Source of the DNA: Dorea formicigenerans
GTDB lineage: Bacteria > Bacillota > Clostridia > Lachnospirales > Lachnospiraceae
DNA: 64,000 nt
Reading direction: 5' to 3'
Assembly: GCF_025150245.1 (NCBI RefSeq)
Contig: NZ_CP102279.1
Span: 671,001-735,000, forward strand
Part shown: positions 17,138 through 25,550 of the stretch, in pieces
Numbering within the stretch: position 1 is the first letter of the stretch
How the letters are laid out: every line of letters begins with the position of its first letter
The notes under the pieces: generated by a model
What the model was told of the DNA's origin: nothing
What the model saw: only the letters and a program-made list of their open reading frames with translations
Databases searched by the model: none
Translations under genes and position numbers: made by a program

Positions 17138-17890
17138 ATGGATATCATTGAACGGGACATTTATGCCCTGATTGCCTCTGGCGATGGAATTAAAGCACGG
17201 GAGATTGCTAAGAAACTGAATAAAGACAGAAGCACAGTGAATCATTATCTTTATAATTCGCCTTATATGAAGGATTTGTGCTACCGTAATGAGAATTATG
17301 AGTGGTACGGACTAATCAGGCAGAGCAGACCACACGTGGGGCTGGGTGATTATAGTGGATATTATGGAACAGTAGCTGAGTTTCTGGAACTTACTGAGGA
17401 TGAATGGTTTCAGATGTTGACGGAAGGCTGCAGGAAGATTGGACGGAATCTTAACGATACAAGAGGACTATTCCATTCATTTCGGGATTCTTATGAGGTG
17501 ATGAAGAATCTGTTTGCAGATCTTAGTGATGCAGATGTAAAGTTTGATGACTGGGAAATTCTATTTGAATTGCGAATTAAGAAATCCAGATACATAAGAA
17601 TTTATGCGGACGTGCTGGTGATTACAGAGAATTATGTATTTTCGCTGGAGTTTAAGATGAATGATAAAATACTGGAAGAAGAAATGTCTCAGGCTGCCAA
17701 GTACAGCCCTTATCTGGAAGTGTTATTTGGACCGCAGTATGAAGTAATACCAGTACTTGTATTAACAAAGGCGGAGGATTTGTATCAATATGCAGAATTG
17801 CCGGGAACAACAGCCGAACTTCCGGTGTGTTCCGGGGATATGTTATTTAATATATTTGATGAATACTTAGGATTTTTGGAGGGAGAATAG
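17138..17890 (+). CDS. HTH protein with PD-(D/E)xK nuclease-like C-terminal domain
   Basis: A 250-aa protein. Residues 1-55 form a winged-helix-like DNA-binding domain (IKAREIAKKLNKDRSTVNHYLY). Near residues 155-175, YADVLVITENYVFSLEFKM has the D-x(n)-E-x-K layout of a PD-(D/E)xK nuclease core, and EEMSQAAKYSPYL after it fits the helix that often carries a Gln. It sits directly upstream of peptide deformylase with its stop adjacent to that gene's start. The start is either this ATG (GGAGG 14 bases upstream) or a TTG at 17117. Function unknown; the nuclease assignment is from motif reading only. Confidence 0.6.
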   Translation: MDIIERDIYALIASGDGIKAREIAKKLNKDRSTVNHYLYNSPYMKDLCYRNENYEWYGLIRQSRPHVGLGDYSGYYGTVAEFLELTEDEWFQMLTEGCRKIGRNLNDTRGLFHSFRDSYEVMKNLFADLSDADVKFDDWEILFELRIKKSRYIRIYADVLVITENYVFSLEFKMNDKILEEEMSQAAKYSPYLEVLFGPQYEVIPVLVLTKAEDLYQYAELPGTTAELPVCSGDMLFNIFDEYLGFLEGE

Positions 17891-18301
17891 ATGGTAAGAG
17901 AAGTTGTGCATGACGTTTTATTTTTAGGGCAGAAGTCTGAGCCTGCGACGCAGGCGGATAAGCAGGTTGCCATAGATTTATTGGATACTTTGAAAGCTCA
18001 TGAGGAGGGCTGTGTCGGTATGGCAGCTAACATGATTGGTGTCAAGAAGCGGATTATTGCAGTGAATATGGGATTTATGAATGTTGCCATGTTCAATCCG
18101 AGAATTGTGAAGAAAAGTGGTTCTTATCAGACAGAAGAAGGATGTTTGTCACTGATTGGCGTGCGTCCATGTACTAGATATCAGGAGATTGAACTCGAGT
18201 ATCAGGACATGAACTGGAAAAAACAGCGTCAGAAATATACTGGTTGGATTGCACAGATCATTCAGCATGAGGTGGATCATTGTAATGGAATTATAATTTA
18301 A
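17891..18301 (+). CDS. def: peptide deformylase
   Basis: A 136-aa iron/zinc hydrolase that removes the formyl group from nascent proteins. All three motifs are recognisable: CVGMAANMIGV (motif I, with Asn-Met in place of the usual Pro-Gln), EEGCLS (motif II with the metal Cys) and QHEVDHCNG (motif III, HExxDH). The variant motif I is common in short clostridial deformylases. The start codon directly follows the preceding stop, with GGAGGG inside that gene. Confidence 0.93.
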   Translation: MVREVVHDVLFLGQKSEPATQADKQVAIDLLDTLKAHEEGCVGMAANMIGVKKRIIAVNMGFMNVAMFNPRIVKKSGSYQTEEGCLSLIGVRPCTRYQEIELEYQDMNWKKQRQKYTGWIAQIIQHEVDHCNGIII

Positions 18302-18417
18302 TTTACGTATATTTTACTGAATCATGAAGCAAAATCAATATTCTCTTGTTATATTAAATGATGCAAGGTCAACAACTTGCAGAATAAGGTTGAAAATGCA
18401 GAGCAGGAGAGATGTTG

Positions 18418-19788
18418 ATGATTAAATCGTATGTGATTGATACTAATATATTGATTCAGGCGCCGTATGCATGTCAGTGTTTTGAAGAAAACCGGGTTAT
18501 TTTACCATTGGTCGTACTGGAAGAATTGGATGGACTCAAGAAAGCAGAAGGTGAAAAAGGGGCAAACGCCAGACGGGCCATACGTTTCTTAGAAAAGCTT
18601 CGAATGAAAGGTGACTTGCTAAAGGGAGTAGAGTTGGAAAATGGTGGTTTTTTAAGAGTCGAGGCTAATTGTGTCGGAGTGGAACTCCCTGAAAGTTTGC
18701 CGGAAGATAAAGCGGATAACAGGATTTTGAAAGTCTGCAAAGGGATTTCTGATGAGGAAAAACCAGTAGTACTTGTGACAAAGGATCTGGTGCTTCGAAT
18801 AAAAGCTCAGATTATGGGGATTGAGGCGCAGGATTTTAGTACAGAGCAGGTAATTGCAGAGGAAGAACAGTATAGTGGCAGACAACAATGCTTTGTAGCG
18901 GAGGATAAGTTCAAAGATTTTAAGAAAAAAGGAGTTTCTGTCAAAGAATTATATTTGTCAGATGAAATGGGAAATAAAATTCAACCGGAACTTGTGGAAA
19001 ATGAATTTATTATTTTAAAAGCAGATCAGTCGTTGAAGAAAACACATCTTGGAAGAGTGGAAGGTAAGAAAGTTGTGCCTTTAAAATACAAAAAGAGTTT
19101 ACCATATGGAGTGAAGCCGAGAAATTCAGGTCAGTATTTCCTTCAGGAAGCACTTATGAAACCGGCTGATGAGGCACCGCTTGTGATTGTAAAAGGTATG
19201 GCAGGCACGGCTAAGACATTTTATTCTCTCGCAGTTGGTCTGGAGAAGATCTTGAATAATCCGACGGGGGAATATCGCAGAATTCTGATTTGCAGACCGA
19301 ATGCACAGTTTGATTCGGATATTGGATTTTTGCCGGGAGATGAGCAGGAGAAGATATCACCGCTAATGCGCCCAATCATGGATAATCTGGAGCAGTTAAT
19401 TGATTCTGATGAGGAAGCCCGTTATCAAGATGAACAGGAACTTCAAGGAAAAATAGAAGAAATATTTGCCAGAGGAATCATACAGGCTGAAGCAATGAAT
19501 TTTATAAGAGGACGTTCATTTGTAAATACATATTTAATCATCGATGAAGCTCAGAATATGACACCAAATCAGGTGAAAGGAATTATTACAAGAGCCGGAA
19601 AAGGAACGAAAATTGTGCTGCTTGGAGACCCGAATCAGATTGACCGCCCATTTCTTGATGAGAGAACGAATGGTCTTAGTTATGCATCGGAGTATATGAA
19701 AGGAAGTCCGCTTTGCTATCAGATTACGATGTCAACAGAAGAATGTGAGCGATCGGAACTGGCGATGGATGCAATACAAAGATTATAA
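18418..19788 (+). CDS. PhoH family ATPase with N-terminal PIN domain
   Basis: A 456-aa protein of the YlaK/PhoH2 type: a PIN ribonuclease domain (SYVIDTNILIQAP, LEELDGLKK, DNRILKVCKG, LVTKDLVLRIKA supply the acidic residues) followed by a PhoH ATPase (Walker A GMAGTAKTF near residue 260, Walker B TYLIIDEAQNMTP, and LLGDPNQIDRP). Members are RNA helicase-nucleases linked to stress. The ATG at 18418 is chosen over 18412 because AGGAGA ends at 18410. Confidence 0.93.
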   Translation: MIKSYVIDTNILIQAPYACQCFEENRVILPLVVLEELDGLKKAEGEKGANARRAIRFLEKLRMKGDLLKGVELENGGFLRVEANCVGVELPESLPEDKADNRILKVCKGISDEEKPVVLVTKDLVLRIKAQIMGIEAQDFSTEQVIAEEEQYSGRQQCFVAEDKFKDFKKKGVSVKELYLSDEMGNKIQPELVENEFIILKADQSLKKTHLGRVEGKKVVPLKYKKSLPYGVKPRNSGQYFLQEALMKPADEAPLVIVKGMAGTAKTFYSLAVGLEKILNNPTGEYRRILICRPNAQFDSDIGFLPGDEQEKISPLMRPIMDNLEQLIDSDEEARYQDEQELQGKIEEIFARGIIQAEAMNFIRGRSFVNTYLIIDEAQNMTPNQVKGIITRAGKGTKIVLLGDPNQIDRPFLDERTNGLSYASEYMKGSPLCYQITMSTEECERSELAMDAIQRL

Positions 19789-19812
19789 AAAAAAGAAAGG
19801 AAAGAAATTTAC

Positions 19813-20478
19813 TTGGATAAAATAACTTATAAATCAATCAAAAAGATGCCGGAGGTGAATGCGTATATTGAACAGGGAAATAGAGTTTTAGGAATCTTAG
19901 GATATACAGAACATTCCAGAGGACATGCAGTAAAAGTTGCCGAGACAGCAGGAGAAATTTTGGAAAAATTAGGATATAACGAACATACAGTAGAACTTGC
20001 CCAAATTGCAGGATATATGCATGATATGGGAAATTGTGTCAACCGTGTAGATCATGCACATAGTTCTGCCCTGATGGCATTTCAGCTACTTCGGGAATGG
20101 AAGTTTCCAGATGAAGATATCGCGGCAATTGTCAGTGCAATCGGTCAGCATGATGAACAAACTGGGACTGCAGTAGATGCTGTTTCTGCGGCATTGATCC
20201 TGGCAGATAAGACAGATGTCAGAAGAAACCGTGTAAGGAATCCAATCAAAGAGAATTTTGATATGCACGATCGTGTTAATTATGCGGCAGTTGCCTCCAG
20301 TCTTCAGGTTAATGTTGAGAAGAAAGTGATCTTATTGGAAATTGAACTTGATGAAGAAATATGCTCCATTTTAGATTATTTTGAAATATTCCTACAGCGC
20401 ATGCTGATGTGTAAAAGAGCAGCAGAAATACTAGGATTAAAATTTAAAATGAAAGCCAATGGAAATAAAATCTGTTGA
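19813..20478 (+). CDS. HD domain phosphohydrolase
   Basis: A 221-aa HD-superfamily metal-dependent phosphohydrolase. Metal residues are visible as H in SRGHAVKVAE, the HD pair in GYMHDMGN, then H in VDHAHSSALMAF, H in IGQHDEQ and D in ILADKTDVRRNRVRN. The start is TTG, with AGAAAGGAAAG about ten bases upstream. It follows the PhoH/PIN gene by 24 bases, so the two are likely co-transcribed. Substrate unknown (nucleotides or cyclic dinucleotides are typical). Confidence 0.88.
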   Translation: MDKITYKSIKKMPEVNAYIEQGNRVLGILGYTEHSRGHAVKVAETAGEILEKLGYNEHTVELAQIAGYMHDMGNCVNRVDHAHSSALMAFQLLREWKFPDEDIAAIVSAIGQHDEQTGTAVDAVSAALILADKTDVRRNRVRNPIKENFDMHDRVNYAAVASSLQVNVEKKVILLEIELDEEICSILDYFEIFLQRMLMCKRAAEILGLKFKMKANGNKIC

Positions 20479-20517
20479 TTATAAAGAATAAAAAAGTATA
20501 AATAAAATGCAAATAAA

Positions 20518-20552
20518 AAGAAGTGCCACTGTGGGATGTGACACTTCTTTTC
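20518..20552 (+). terminator. terminator after the HD gene
   Basis: AAGAAGTG pairs with CACTTCTT, extended inside by CCAC/GTGG-type pairing, then TTTTC. A further perfect 11-bp hairpin (GGAAGAACCTG / CAGGTTCTTCC) follows at 20568-20596 and may serve the convergent Hsp20 gene. Confidence 0.7.
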
Positions 20553-20666
20553 GTTGCCGAAGCATCTGGAAGAACCTGCCAGTGACAGGTTCTTCCGGTA
20601 AGAGGGGAAATTACATTTATGAGAAAATTCTATCTCACAGGAAAACACTCTCAATGGGAGAGAAAA

Positions 20667-21125
20667 TTATCCTTCAATGGAGATGAATTTTTTCTCTGGT
20701 TCAGCTGGTTTTGCTTCTTTCTTTGGAATGAAGAGTTTCAAGATACCGTGTTTGAACTCAGCCTTGATATCCTCTTCTGTAACATCTTCTCCAACATAGA
20801 ACGTTCTCTGGCAGGCACCGGCGTAACGCTCACGACGAAGATAACGTCCTGTATCTTTCTCCTGTTCGTCCTGATCCAAACCTTTTGCTGCACTGATGGT
20901 CATGTAACCGTCTTTCAATTCAGCGGTGATTTCATCTTTCTTAAAGCCCGGAAGATCCATCTCTAACTCATAACCGTCTTTTTTCTCTTTGATATCAGTT
21001 TTCATAAGGTTGTGAGCATGATGTCCGTAAAGTTTTTTCTCTGCACGACGCTCTGCTTTGTCATCGTAAAATGGAAAGTTAAAGAAATCATCAAATAAAT
21101 TATCATTAAAAATGCTAGGTAACAT
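20667..21125 (-). CDS. Hsp20/alpha-crystallin family chaperone (second copy)
   Basis: A 152-aa small heat-shock protein. The alpha-crystallin domain covers residues about 40-140: TDIKEKKDGYELEMDLPGFKKDEITAELKDGYMTI, RERYAGACQRTFYVGEDV, and the closing A-x-x-x-x-G-I-L-K-L-F-I-P-K motif. It holds unfolding proteins in a refoldable state. It is a tandem paralogue of 21269-21691 and ends in the same peptide PEKKFISIEG. The extra N-terminal DDKAERRAEKKLYGHHAHN stretch is specific to this copy. Probably on the same heat-shock transcript. Confidence 0.95.
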   Translation of the reverse strand: MLPSIFNDNLFDDFFNFPFYDDKAERRAEKKLYGHHAHNLMKTDIKEKKDGYELEMDLPGFKKDEITAELKDGYMTISAAKGLDQDEQEKDTGRYLRRERYAGACQRTFYVGEDVTEEDIKAEFKHGILKLFIPKKEAKPAEPEKKFISIEG

Positions 21126-21268
21126 AAGTCATTCCTCCTAAAAATATATACTAAAATCGTTATAATCAAATTATTCATCTATGTGATCCGCAGGCGGTTC
21201 TTTTGAACCGCCACGGTTACAAAGAAGGTGTAACAAATCTAAAACTTGTATACAGTTTTGCTGTGAAA

Positions 21269-21691
21269 TTATCCTTCAATGGAAATGAATTTCTTCTCCG
21301 GTACAGCCTTTGCTTCCTTCTTAGGAATTGTCATCTTCAAAGTACCATTCTCGAAGCTGGCCTTAATATCTTCCTCTGTAACAGCATCTCCAACATAGAA
21401 GCTACGGTTGCAGGAACCACTGTAACGCTCACGGCGGATATATTTGCCATCTTCATCTTTCTCATCTTTGTTCTGATTAGATGTAGCATGGATTGTTAAG
21501 TAACCATCTTTCAACTCTGCTGTGACATCTTCTTTTTTAACACCTGGAAGATTCATCGTCAGTTCATAATCATTATCATTCTCTTTAATGTCTGTGTTCA
21601 TGAGGCTTGTATTGCTGTAATCCCATGAATTCCAACCATCATCAAACCAATTGTCCAATAAGTTTTCTCCAAAAATACTAGGTAACATCAT
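21269..21691 (-). CDS. Hsp20/alpha-crystallin family chaperone (first copy)
   Basis: A 140-aa small heat-shock protein with the alpha-crystallin domain from about residue 30 (TDIKENDNDYELTMNLPGVKKEDVTAELKDGYLTI ... NGTLKMTIPKKE). Two adjacent ATGs follow AAGGAGAT; the first is used here. A consensus promoter overlapping a CIRCE operator lies 150 bp upstream, so HrcA should repress it until heat stress. Tandem paralogue of the downstream gene. Confidence 0.95.
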   Translation of the reverse strand: MMLPSIFGENLLDNWFDDGWNSWDYSNTSLMNTDIKENDNDYELTMNLPGVKKEDVTAELKDGYLTIHATSNQNKDEKDEDGKYIRRERYSGSCNRSFYVGDAVTEEDIKASFENGTLKMTIPKKEAKAVPEKKFISIEG

Positions 21692-21828
21692 AAGTCATAT
21701 CTCCTTTCAAAAGACATTCATAAAATATATTTAAGCACTGTCGGAGAAATCCGATGTGTTGTGTGCCAGAACCTTGCGGATTAGGAACTTTTTCCTTCTT
21801 TTTGTTCCCCTTCCTTTGTTCTAACTGT

Positions 21829-21857
21829 AATATAGCACCTATTATTAGCACTGTCAA
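21829..21857 (-). promoter_or_regulatory. promoter of the hsp20 genes
   Basis: On the minus strand TTGACA, 17-bp spacer, TATATT. The -35 element and spacer lie within the CIRCE operator. Confidence 0.85.
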
Positions 21858-21871
21858 GAGGTGAGTGCTAA
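21845..21871. promoter_or_regulatory. CIRCE operator (HrcA binding site)
   Basis: TTAGCACTG, nine bases, GAGTGCTAA: one mismatch to the consensus TTAGCACTC-N9-GAGTGCTAA. It overlaps the hsp20 promoter. Confidence 0.9.
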
Positions 21872-21909
21872 TTATTTTGTGAAAAATCTGTGAACTGTTT
21901 TTTTGTACA

Positions 21910-21959
21910 AAAATAAGAGGTTGTGGCACTGAATTTTCAATGCTGTAACCTCTTATTTT
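21910..21959 (-). terminator. terminator of the 21965-22597 gene
   Basis: AAAATAAGAGGTT pairs perfectly with AACCTCTTATTTT; the loop contains a further CACTGAA-TTTTCAATG partial pairing. Works in both directions, mainly for the minus-strand membrane protein gene. Confidence 0.75.
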
Positions 21960-21964
21960 CAATG

Positions 21965-22597
21965 TTAATATTTCTTTTGCTGATTTTTCCAATAATCCGC
22001 ATCATTACGGAAGTTTCGTTCTGCGCCTGTTTTTCCCCATCCCGCGGCAGTACGGGCATCATACTCTGCTTTTAATTGATTGGTACGGGCATCATAACGA
22101 GCTTTCGCACGCTGATCCGCTTCACGCTCTTGCCGTTCTCTTTCGGCTCTTTCCTGGTCCCATTTGTTATTTGAGTTATAAGAAACAGTAGAACCGGTAT
22201 ACGAACCGGAATTAACCAGGCGTTCATGTCTCATTATTCGAAACGCAATTCGACCTGCTGATAAGAAAAACCAGGCAATAGGTATTCCCAAAACAAAACC
22301 TGCAAGAAAATATGCTACCGTGTTTAACCCTGAAACCACCTGATTTTCACTGACAGTAGACACAAAGAAGCAGCCTATAAAAATTGCGCCTATTGTCACC
22401 AACTTCCTTTTCCATAAATATCCTGCAATACATTGCAAGCCCACAAAGTATAAAAAGAGTGTTCCTCCTACAATGATTCCTATAGTTAACAGCCAATTTG
22501 AACGAAAGCTAAATGTAAATCCCTTCATCAAAAGAAGAATTAATACAAGCGATCCCAATCCTTTTGCTGCTTTTCCAACAGATTCTTTTGTGTCCAT
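21965..22597 (-). CDS. membrane protein with charged C-terminal tail
   Basis: Not recognised as a named family. The 210-aa product has four hydrophobic segments in residues about 12-125 and a highly charged, coiled-coil-like tail (residues about 140-210) rich in Arg, Glu and Ala, which contains a short internal duplication of the form K-A-x-Y-D-A-R-T. Tail residues suggest a cytoplasmic or surface interaction domain. It has its own terminator and is separate from the hsp20 genes. Function unknown. Confidence 0.65.
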   Translation of the reverse strand: MDTKESVGKAAKGLGSLVLILLLMKGFTFSFRSNWLLTIGIIVGGTLFLYFVGLQCIAGYLWKRKLVTIGAIFIGCFFVSTVSENQVVSGLNTVAYFLAGFVLGIPIAWFFLSAGRIAFRIMRHERLVNSGSYTGSTVSYNSNNKWDQERAERERQEREADQRAKARYDARTNQLKAEYDARTAAGWGKTGAERNFRNDADYWKNQQKKY

Positions 22598-22779
22598 GTT
22601 TTCAAATCCCTTTCGTTTTCAGATGAATTTCATTATACAGTATTTTATTCGACAGAGCAATGTGATTATACTGAATACACCGCAGAAATACACTGCTTTC
22701 TACACTAGATAAAAGGTGTGATTTGTGATAAAATGAATCAATACGGCAAAAGATAAATCAAGAATAGCCGGGATTAATT

Positions 22780-22860
22780 TAAAGCCAGGGCATAGAGGCC
22801 TTGGGCGTGAGAAAGGGAAAGCCTGATCTGCAATAAGAGCAGATCAGAGGTAAAAGAGAG
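22780..22860 (+). promoter_or_regulatory. structured leader of the NSS symporter gene
   Basis: The 5' region contains a perfect 9-bp hairpin CTGATCTGC-AATAAGA-GCAGATCAG (22824-22848) just before the ribosome site, preceded by GC-richer sequence with partial pairing. It resembles no riboswitch I can name. Whether it has a regulatory role is inference. Confidence 0.4.
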
Positions 22861-24237
22861 ATGGAAACAAAAAAGAACAAAAGAAGCACCTTTTCGGGGA
22901 AGATAGGTTTCGTACTGTCTGCGGCGGGTGCATCAGTAGGATTGGGAAATATTTGGAGATTCCCGTATCTTGCAGCAAAGTATGGTGGAGGAATTTTTCT
23001 TCTTATTTATATTTTGCTCGCATTGACATTCGGTTACACAATGATTGTTGCCGAATCAGCTTTGGGACGTATGACAAGAAAAAGTCCTGTAGGAGCATTT
23101 AAAGCATTTGGAAAGAAAGCGGGGTGGCTCTCCTTTGGAGGCTGGATCAATGCAATCATTCCAGTGCTGATCGTACCATATTATTCCGTGATCGGAGGCT
23201 GGGTCATTAAGTATCTGATTGAGTATGTGAAGGGAAATGGTACAAAACTGGCGGCAGATGGATATTTTTCTGAATTTATTTCAAATGGAGCATCGACAGA
23301 AATCTGTTTTGTAATTTTCTGTATGTTCACATTGTCGATCATCTATGCAGGTGTGAGAAATGGAATCGAAAGAGTTTCAAAGTTCATGATGCCAATTTTG
23401 GTCGTTCTGTCTGTCATTATTGCGATTTATTCGGTGACAAGACCAGGAGCTATTGAAGGAGTGAAATATTTCCTCGTGCCGAATCTGAAGAACTTTTCAT
23501 GGATGACGGTTGTGGCGGCTATGGGACAGATGTTCTATTCCCTGTCTATTGCTATGGGTATTCTGATTACATTTGGCTCTTATATGAAAAAAGACAGTTC
23601 CATTGAAGATTCTACAAGAAATGTAGAAGTATTCGATACAGCAATTGCAATTATGGCAGGACTTATGATTATTCCGGCAGTTTTTGCATTTTCCGGAGGA
23701 GATCCGGATACACTGCAGGCAGGTCCGGCATTGATGTTCATTACAATCCCGAAAGTATTTGCAAATATGGGATTTGGAACAGTTGTAGGAATTTTATTCT
23801 TCCTGTTGGTATTATTTGCAGCAGTGACAAGTTCTATTGCACTGACAGAAAGTGCAGTTTCAACCTTTGAAGATGAGATTGGCTGGAGCCGAAGAAAATC
23901 TACAGCCGTAATCGGAATTATAATGATTGCCCTTGGAACATTATCCTGTCTTGGATATGGACCGCTGGCATTTGTAAAAATCATTGGAATGCAGTTCCTG
24001 GATTTCTTTGATTTCCTGACAAATTCAGTGATGATGCCAATCGCAGCCATGATGACAAGTATATTTGTGTCAAAAGTAGTTGGCATAGACCGCATAGAAG
24101 AGGAAATCAGACATGGGGAAGCAGCATTCCGCAGAAAGAAAATATTTGTAGTCATGATCAAATATCTTTGCCCGATTTTTGCTATGATTATTCTGGCAAG
24201 TTCCGTGGCAAACGCATTTGGCTGGATTTCTATGTAG
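22861..24237 (+). CDS. sodium-dependent transporter, NSS (SNF) family
   Basis: A 458-aa protein with about 11-12 membrane segments of the neurotransmitter:sodium symporter family, which take up amino acids with Na+. The TM1 signature GKIGFVLSAAGASVGLGNIWRFPYLAAKYGGGIFLL holds the Na+ and substrate site, and TM6 reads AAMGQMFYSLSIAMGILITFGSYM. Twelve or fewer helices and a short C-terminus are normal for bacterial members. The amino acid transported cannot be read reliably. Confidence 0.95.
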   Translation: METKKNKRSTFSGKIGFVLSAAGASVGLGNIWRFPYLAAKYGGGIFLLIYILLALTFGYTMIVAESALGRMTRKSPVGAFKAFGKKAGWLSFGGWINAIIPVLIVPYYSVIGGWVIKYLIEYVKGNGTKLAADGYFSEFISNGASTEICFVIFCMFTLSIIYAGVRNGIERVSKFMMPILVVLSVIIAIYSVTRPGAIEGVKYFLVPNLKNFSWMTVVAAMGQMFYSLSIAMGILITFGSYMKKDSSIEDSTRNVEVFDTAIAIMAGLMIIPAVFAFSGGDPDTLQAGPALMFITIPKVFANMGFGTVVGILFFLLVLFAAVTSSIALTESAVSTFEDEIGWSRRKSTAVIGIIMIALGTLSCLGYGPLAFVKIIGMQFLDFFDFLTNSVMMPIAAMMTSIFVSKVVGIDRIEEEIRHGEAAFRRKKIFVVMIKYLCPIFAMIILASSVANAFGWISM

Positions 24238-24259
24238 ATATGTAATTTATATACCATAA

Positions 24260-24313
24260 AATAATCCCTGGCAGGTACACTTGCGATAGTACCTGCTGTG
24301 GGATTATTTTTTT
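24260..24313 (+). terminator. terminator of the NSS symporter gene
   Basis: AATAATCCC pairs with GGGATTATT and, inside, CAGGTAC with GTACCTG, followed by a T7 tract. Confidence 0.85.
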
Positions 24314-24329
24314 CAGGATATGTGGGGCT

Positions 24330-24563
24330 TATATCAGCTGGGAGATGACTCCAACCTCTATAGGTGGTGAGAAACAAGCTGGTATCAGTGGTGGGAGTCA
24401 ATCCCCCAGCTGATATAGCCTCCGGCAGGGCGCACATTGTCCGGTGGACAATGGTTTTGCGCCGACCGAAACGGAGTGTAGACTTGCAGAGGTGCGCAGT
24501 AGAAGTATGTCACGCAATTGCATGACGCGCACCTCGCAGCAAGAATGCCGAGGCATTCTTGAA
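24330..24563 (+). repeat. dispersed structured element, full copy B (about 234 bp)
   Basis: Same element as 8937-9169, with the same order of hairpins. In this copy the outer stem TATATCAGCTGGG / CCCAGCTGATATA is a perfect 13 bp. It again lies between a gene terminator and the next gene in the same direction, in the same orientation as copy A. Confidence 0.85.
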
Positions 24564-24692
24564 TTTTTATGTGAGAAAATGAATGACATGGTAATGTGGA
24601 ACGTGTTCCAAATAAATTACAAAAGCATATTATAGTGTGCTAAAATAAGTTTAACAAATCAAGAAAGTGCATAAGAAAAGGAGAACTTTACT

Positions 24693-25487
24693 ATGGGAAT
24701 TGATTGGGAAGAACAGTTAGGTGCAGAAGGCGCAGATATGGCACGTGCTTACGAGGATAGTTTACCGGAAGAGGATTGTGGAACAACAAGCCATTATGTT
24801 TCCGGGACAAGGTTTGAGGATGATGTTGTTGGCTCATATATTTATGAAACGATGGATAATTTTGACAGTACTCTAAGGGACTGGGGATTTTACGATAAAG
24901 ATGCATGTGTGGGCGAGCCAAGTTTTGACGATCCGTGTTGGAAACTTGAAAGTAAGACTAGTGATGAACTGATAGAGGAATGTATAAAATTCAGTCAGGA
25001 GGCGAAGCATGTAAAGTGTGTTTTGAAGGATGCGGGACAAGATATAGATACACTGTTTGATTATTTGGACAGTCGTGCTTTGTGTGATCAGAATGTTTCA
25101 GCAGGGGAGAGAGAAGAAGATAGAAGAATAATTGAATCGAAACTGAGATATGAAGAGGAGTCTATGGGGGATGATGAATTGCGTGAAAAGTGTAGAGCTA
25201 TGACTCGTGACGAACTCATAGATAAACATATAGATATCGAAGGGATTAAAGATGCAGCAGTATATATTTTGTTGTTTATCGAAGATGTTATAAAAGAACT
25301 GCGTACTGATTGGTGTGGTGAGTTTGAGGGTAAACAGGATCTGAAAGACTTGATGGAGAAATATAAGGAACCTTTACCTGAAACAAGGAAAATGGCCGAA
25401 AAACAAGCTATGATTGAAAAAGACGGATCGATTACCCCAGCTCCGGATGATTATGAGTTCACAGAGGCTGATGAACTTCCGCTGTAG
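24693..25487 (+). CDS. uncharacterised acidic protein
   Basis: Not recognised. The 264-aa product is strongly acidic, rich in Asp and Glu, without signal peptide or membrane segment and probably mainly alpha-helical (for example DELIEECIKFSQEAKHVKCVL and DELIDKHIDIEGIKDAAVYILLFIEDVIKEL). The N-terminus MGIDWEEQLG resembles the start of small plasmid- or phage-type proteins. AAGGAGAAC precedes the ATG. It stands alone between structured element B and a bidirectional terminator, which suits a recently acquired single gene. Confidence 0.65.
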   Translation: MGIDWEEQLGAEGADMARAYEDSLPEEDCGTTSHYVSGTRFEDDVVGSYIYETMDNFDSTLRDWGFYDKDACVGEPSFDDPCWKLESKTSDELIEECIKFSQEAKHVKCVLKDAGQDIDTLFDYLDSRALCDQNVSAGEREEDRRIIESKLRYEEESMGDDELREKCRAMTRDELIDKHIDIEGIKDAAVYILLFIEDVIKELRTDWCGEFEGKQDLKDLMEKYKEPLPETRKMAEKQAMIEKDGSITPAPDDYEFTEADELPL

Positions 25488-25511
25488 GAATATGATAAGA
25501 AAGGCAAAACG

Positions 25512-25550
25512 AAAAAACTCTGACCGGATTAAAGTCCGGCCAGAGTTTTT
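25512..25550. terminator. bidirectional terminator
   Basis: AAAAACTCTGACCGGA pairs with TCCGGCCAGAGTTTTT (one mismatch), with T-tracts on both strands, between convergent genes. Confidence 0.85.
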
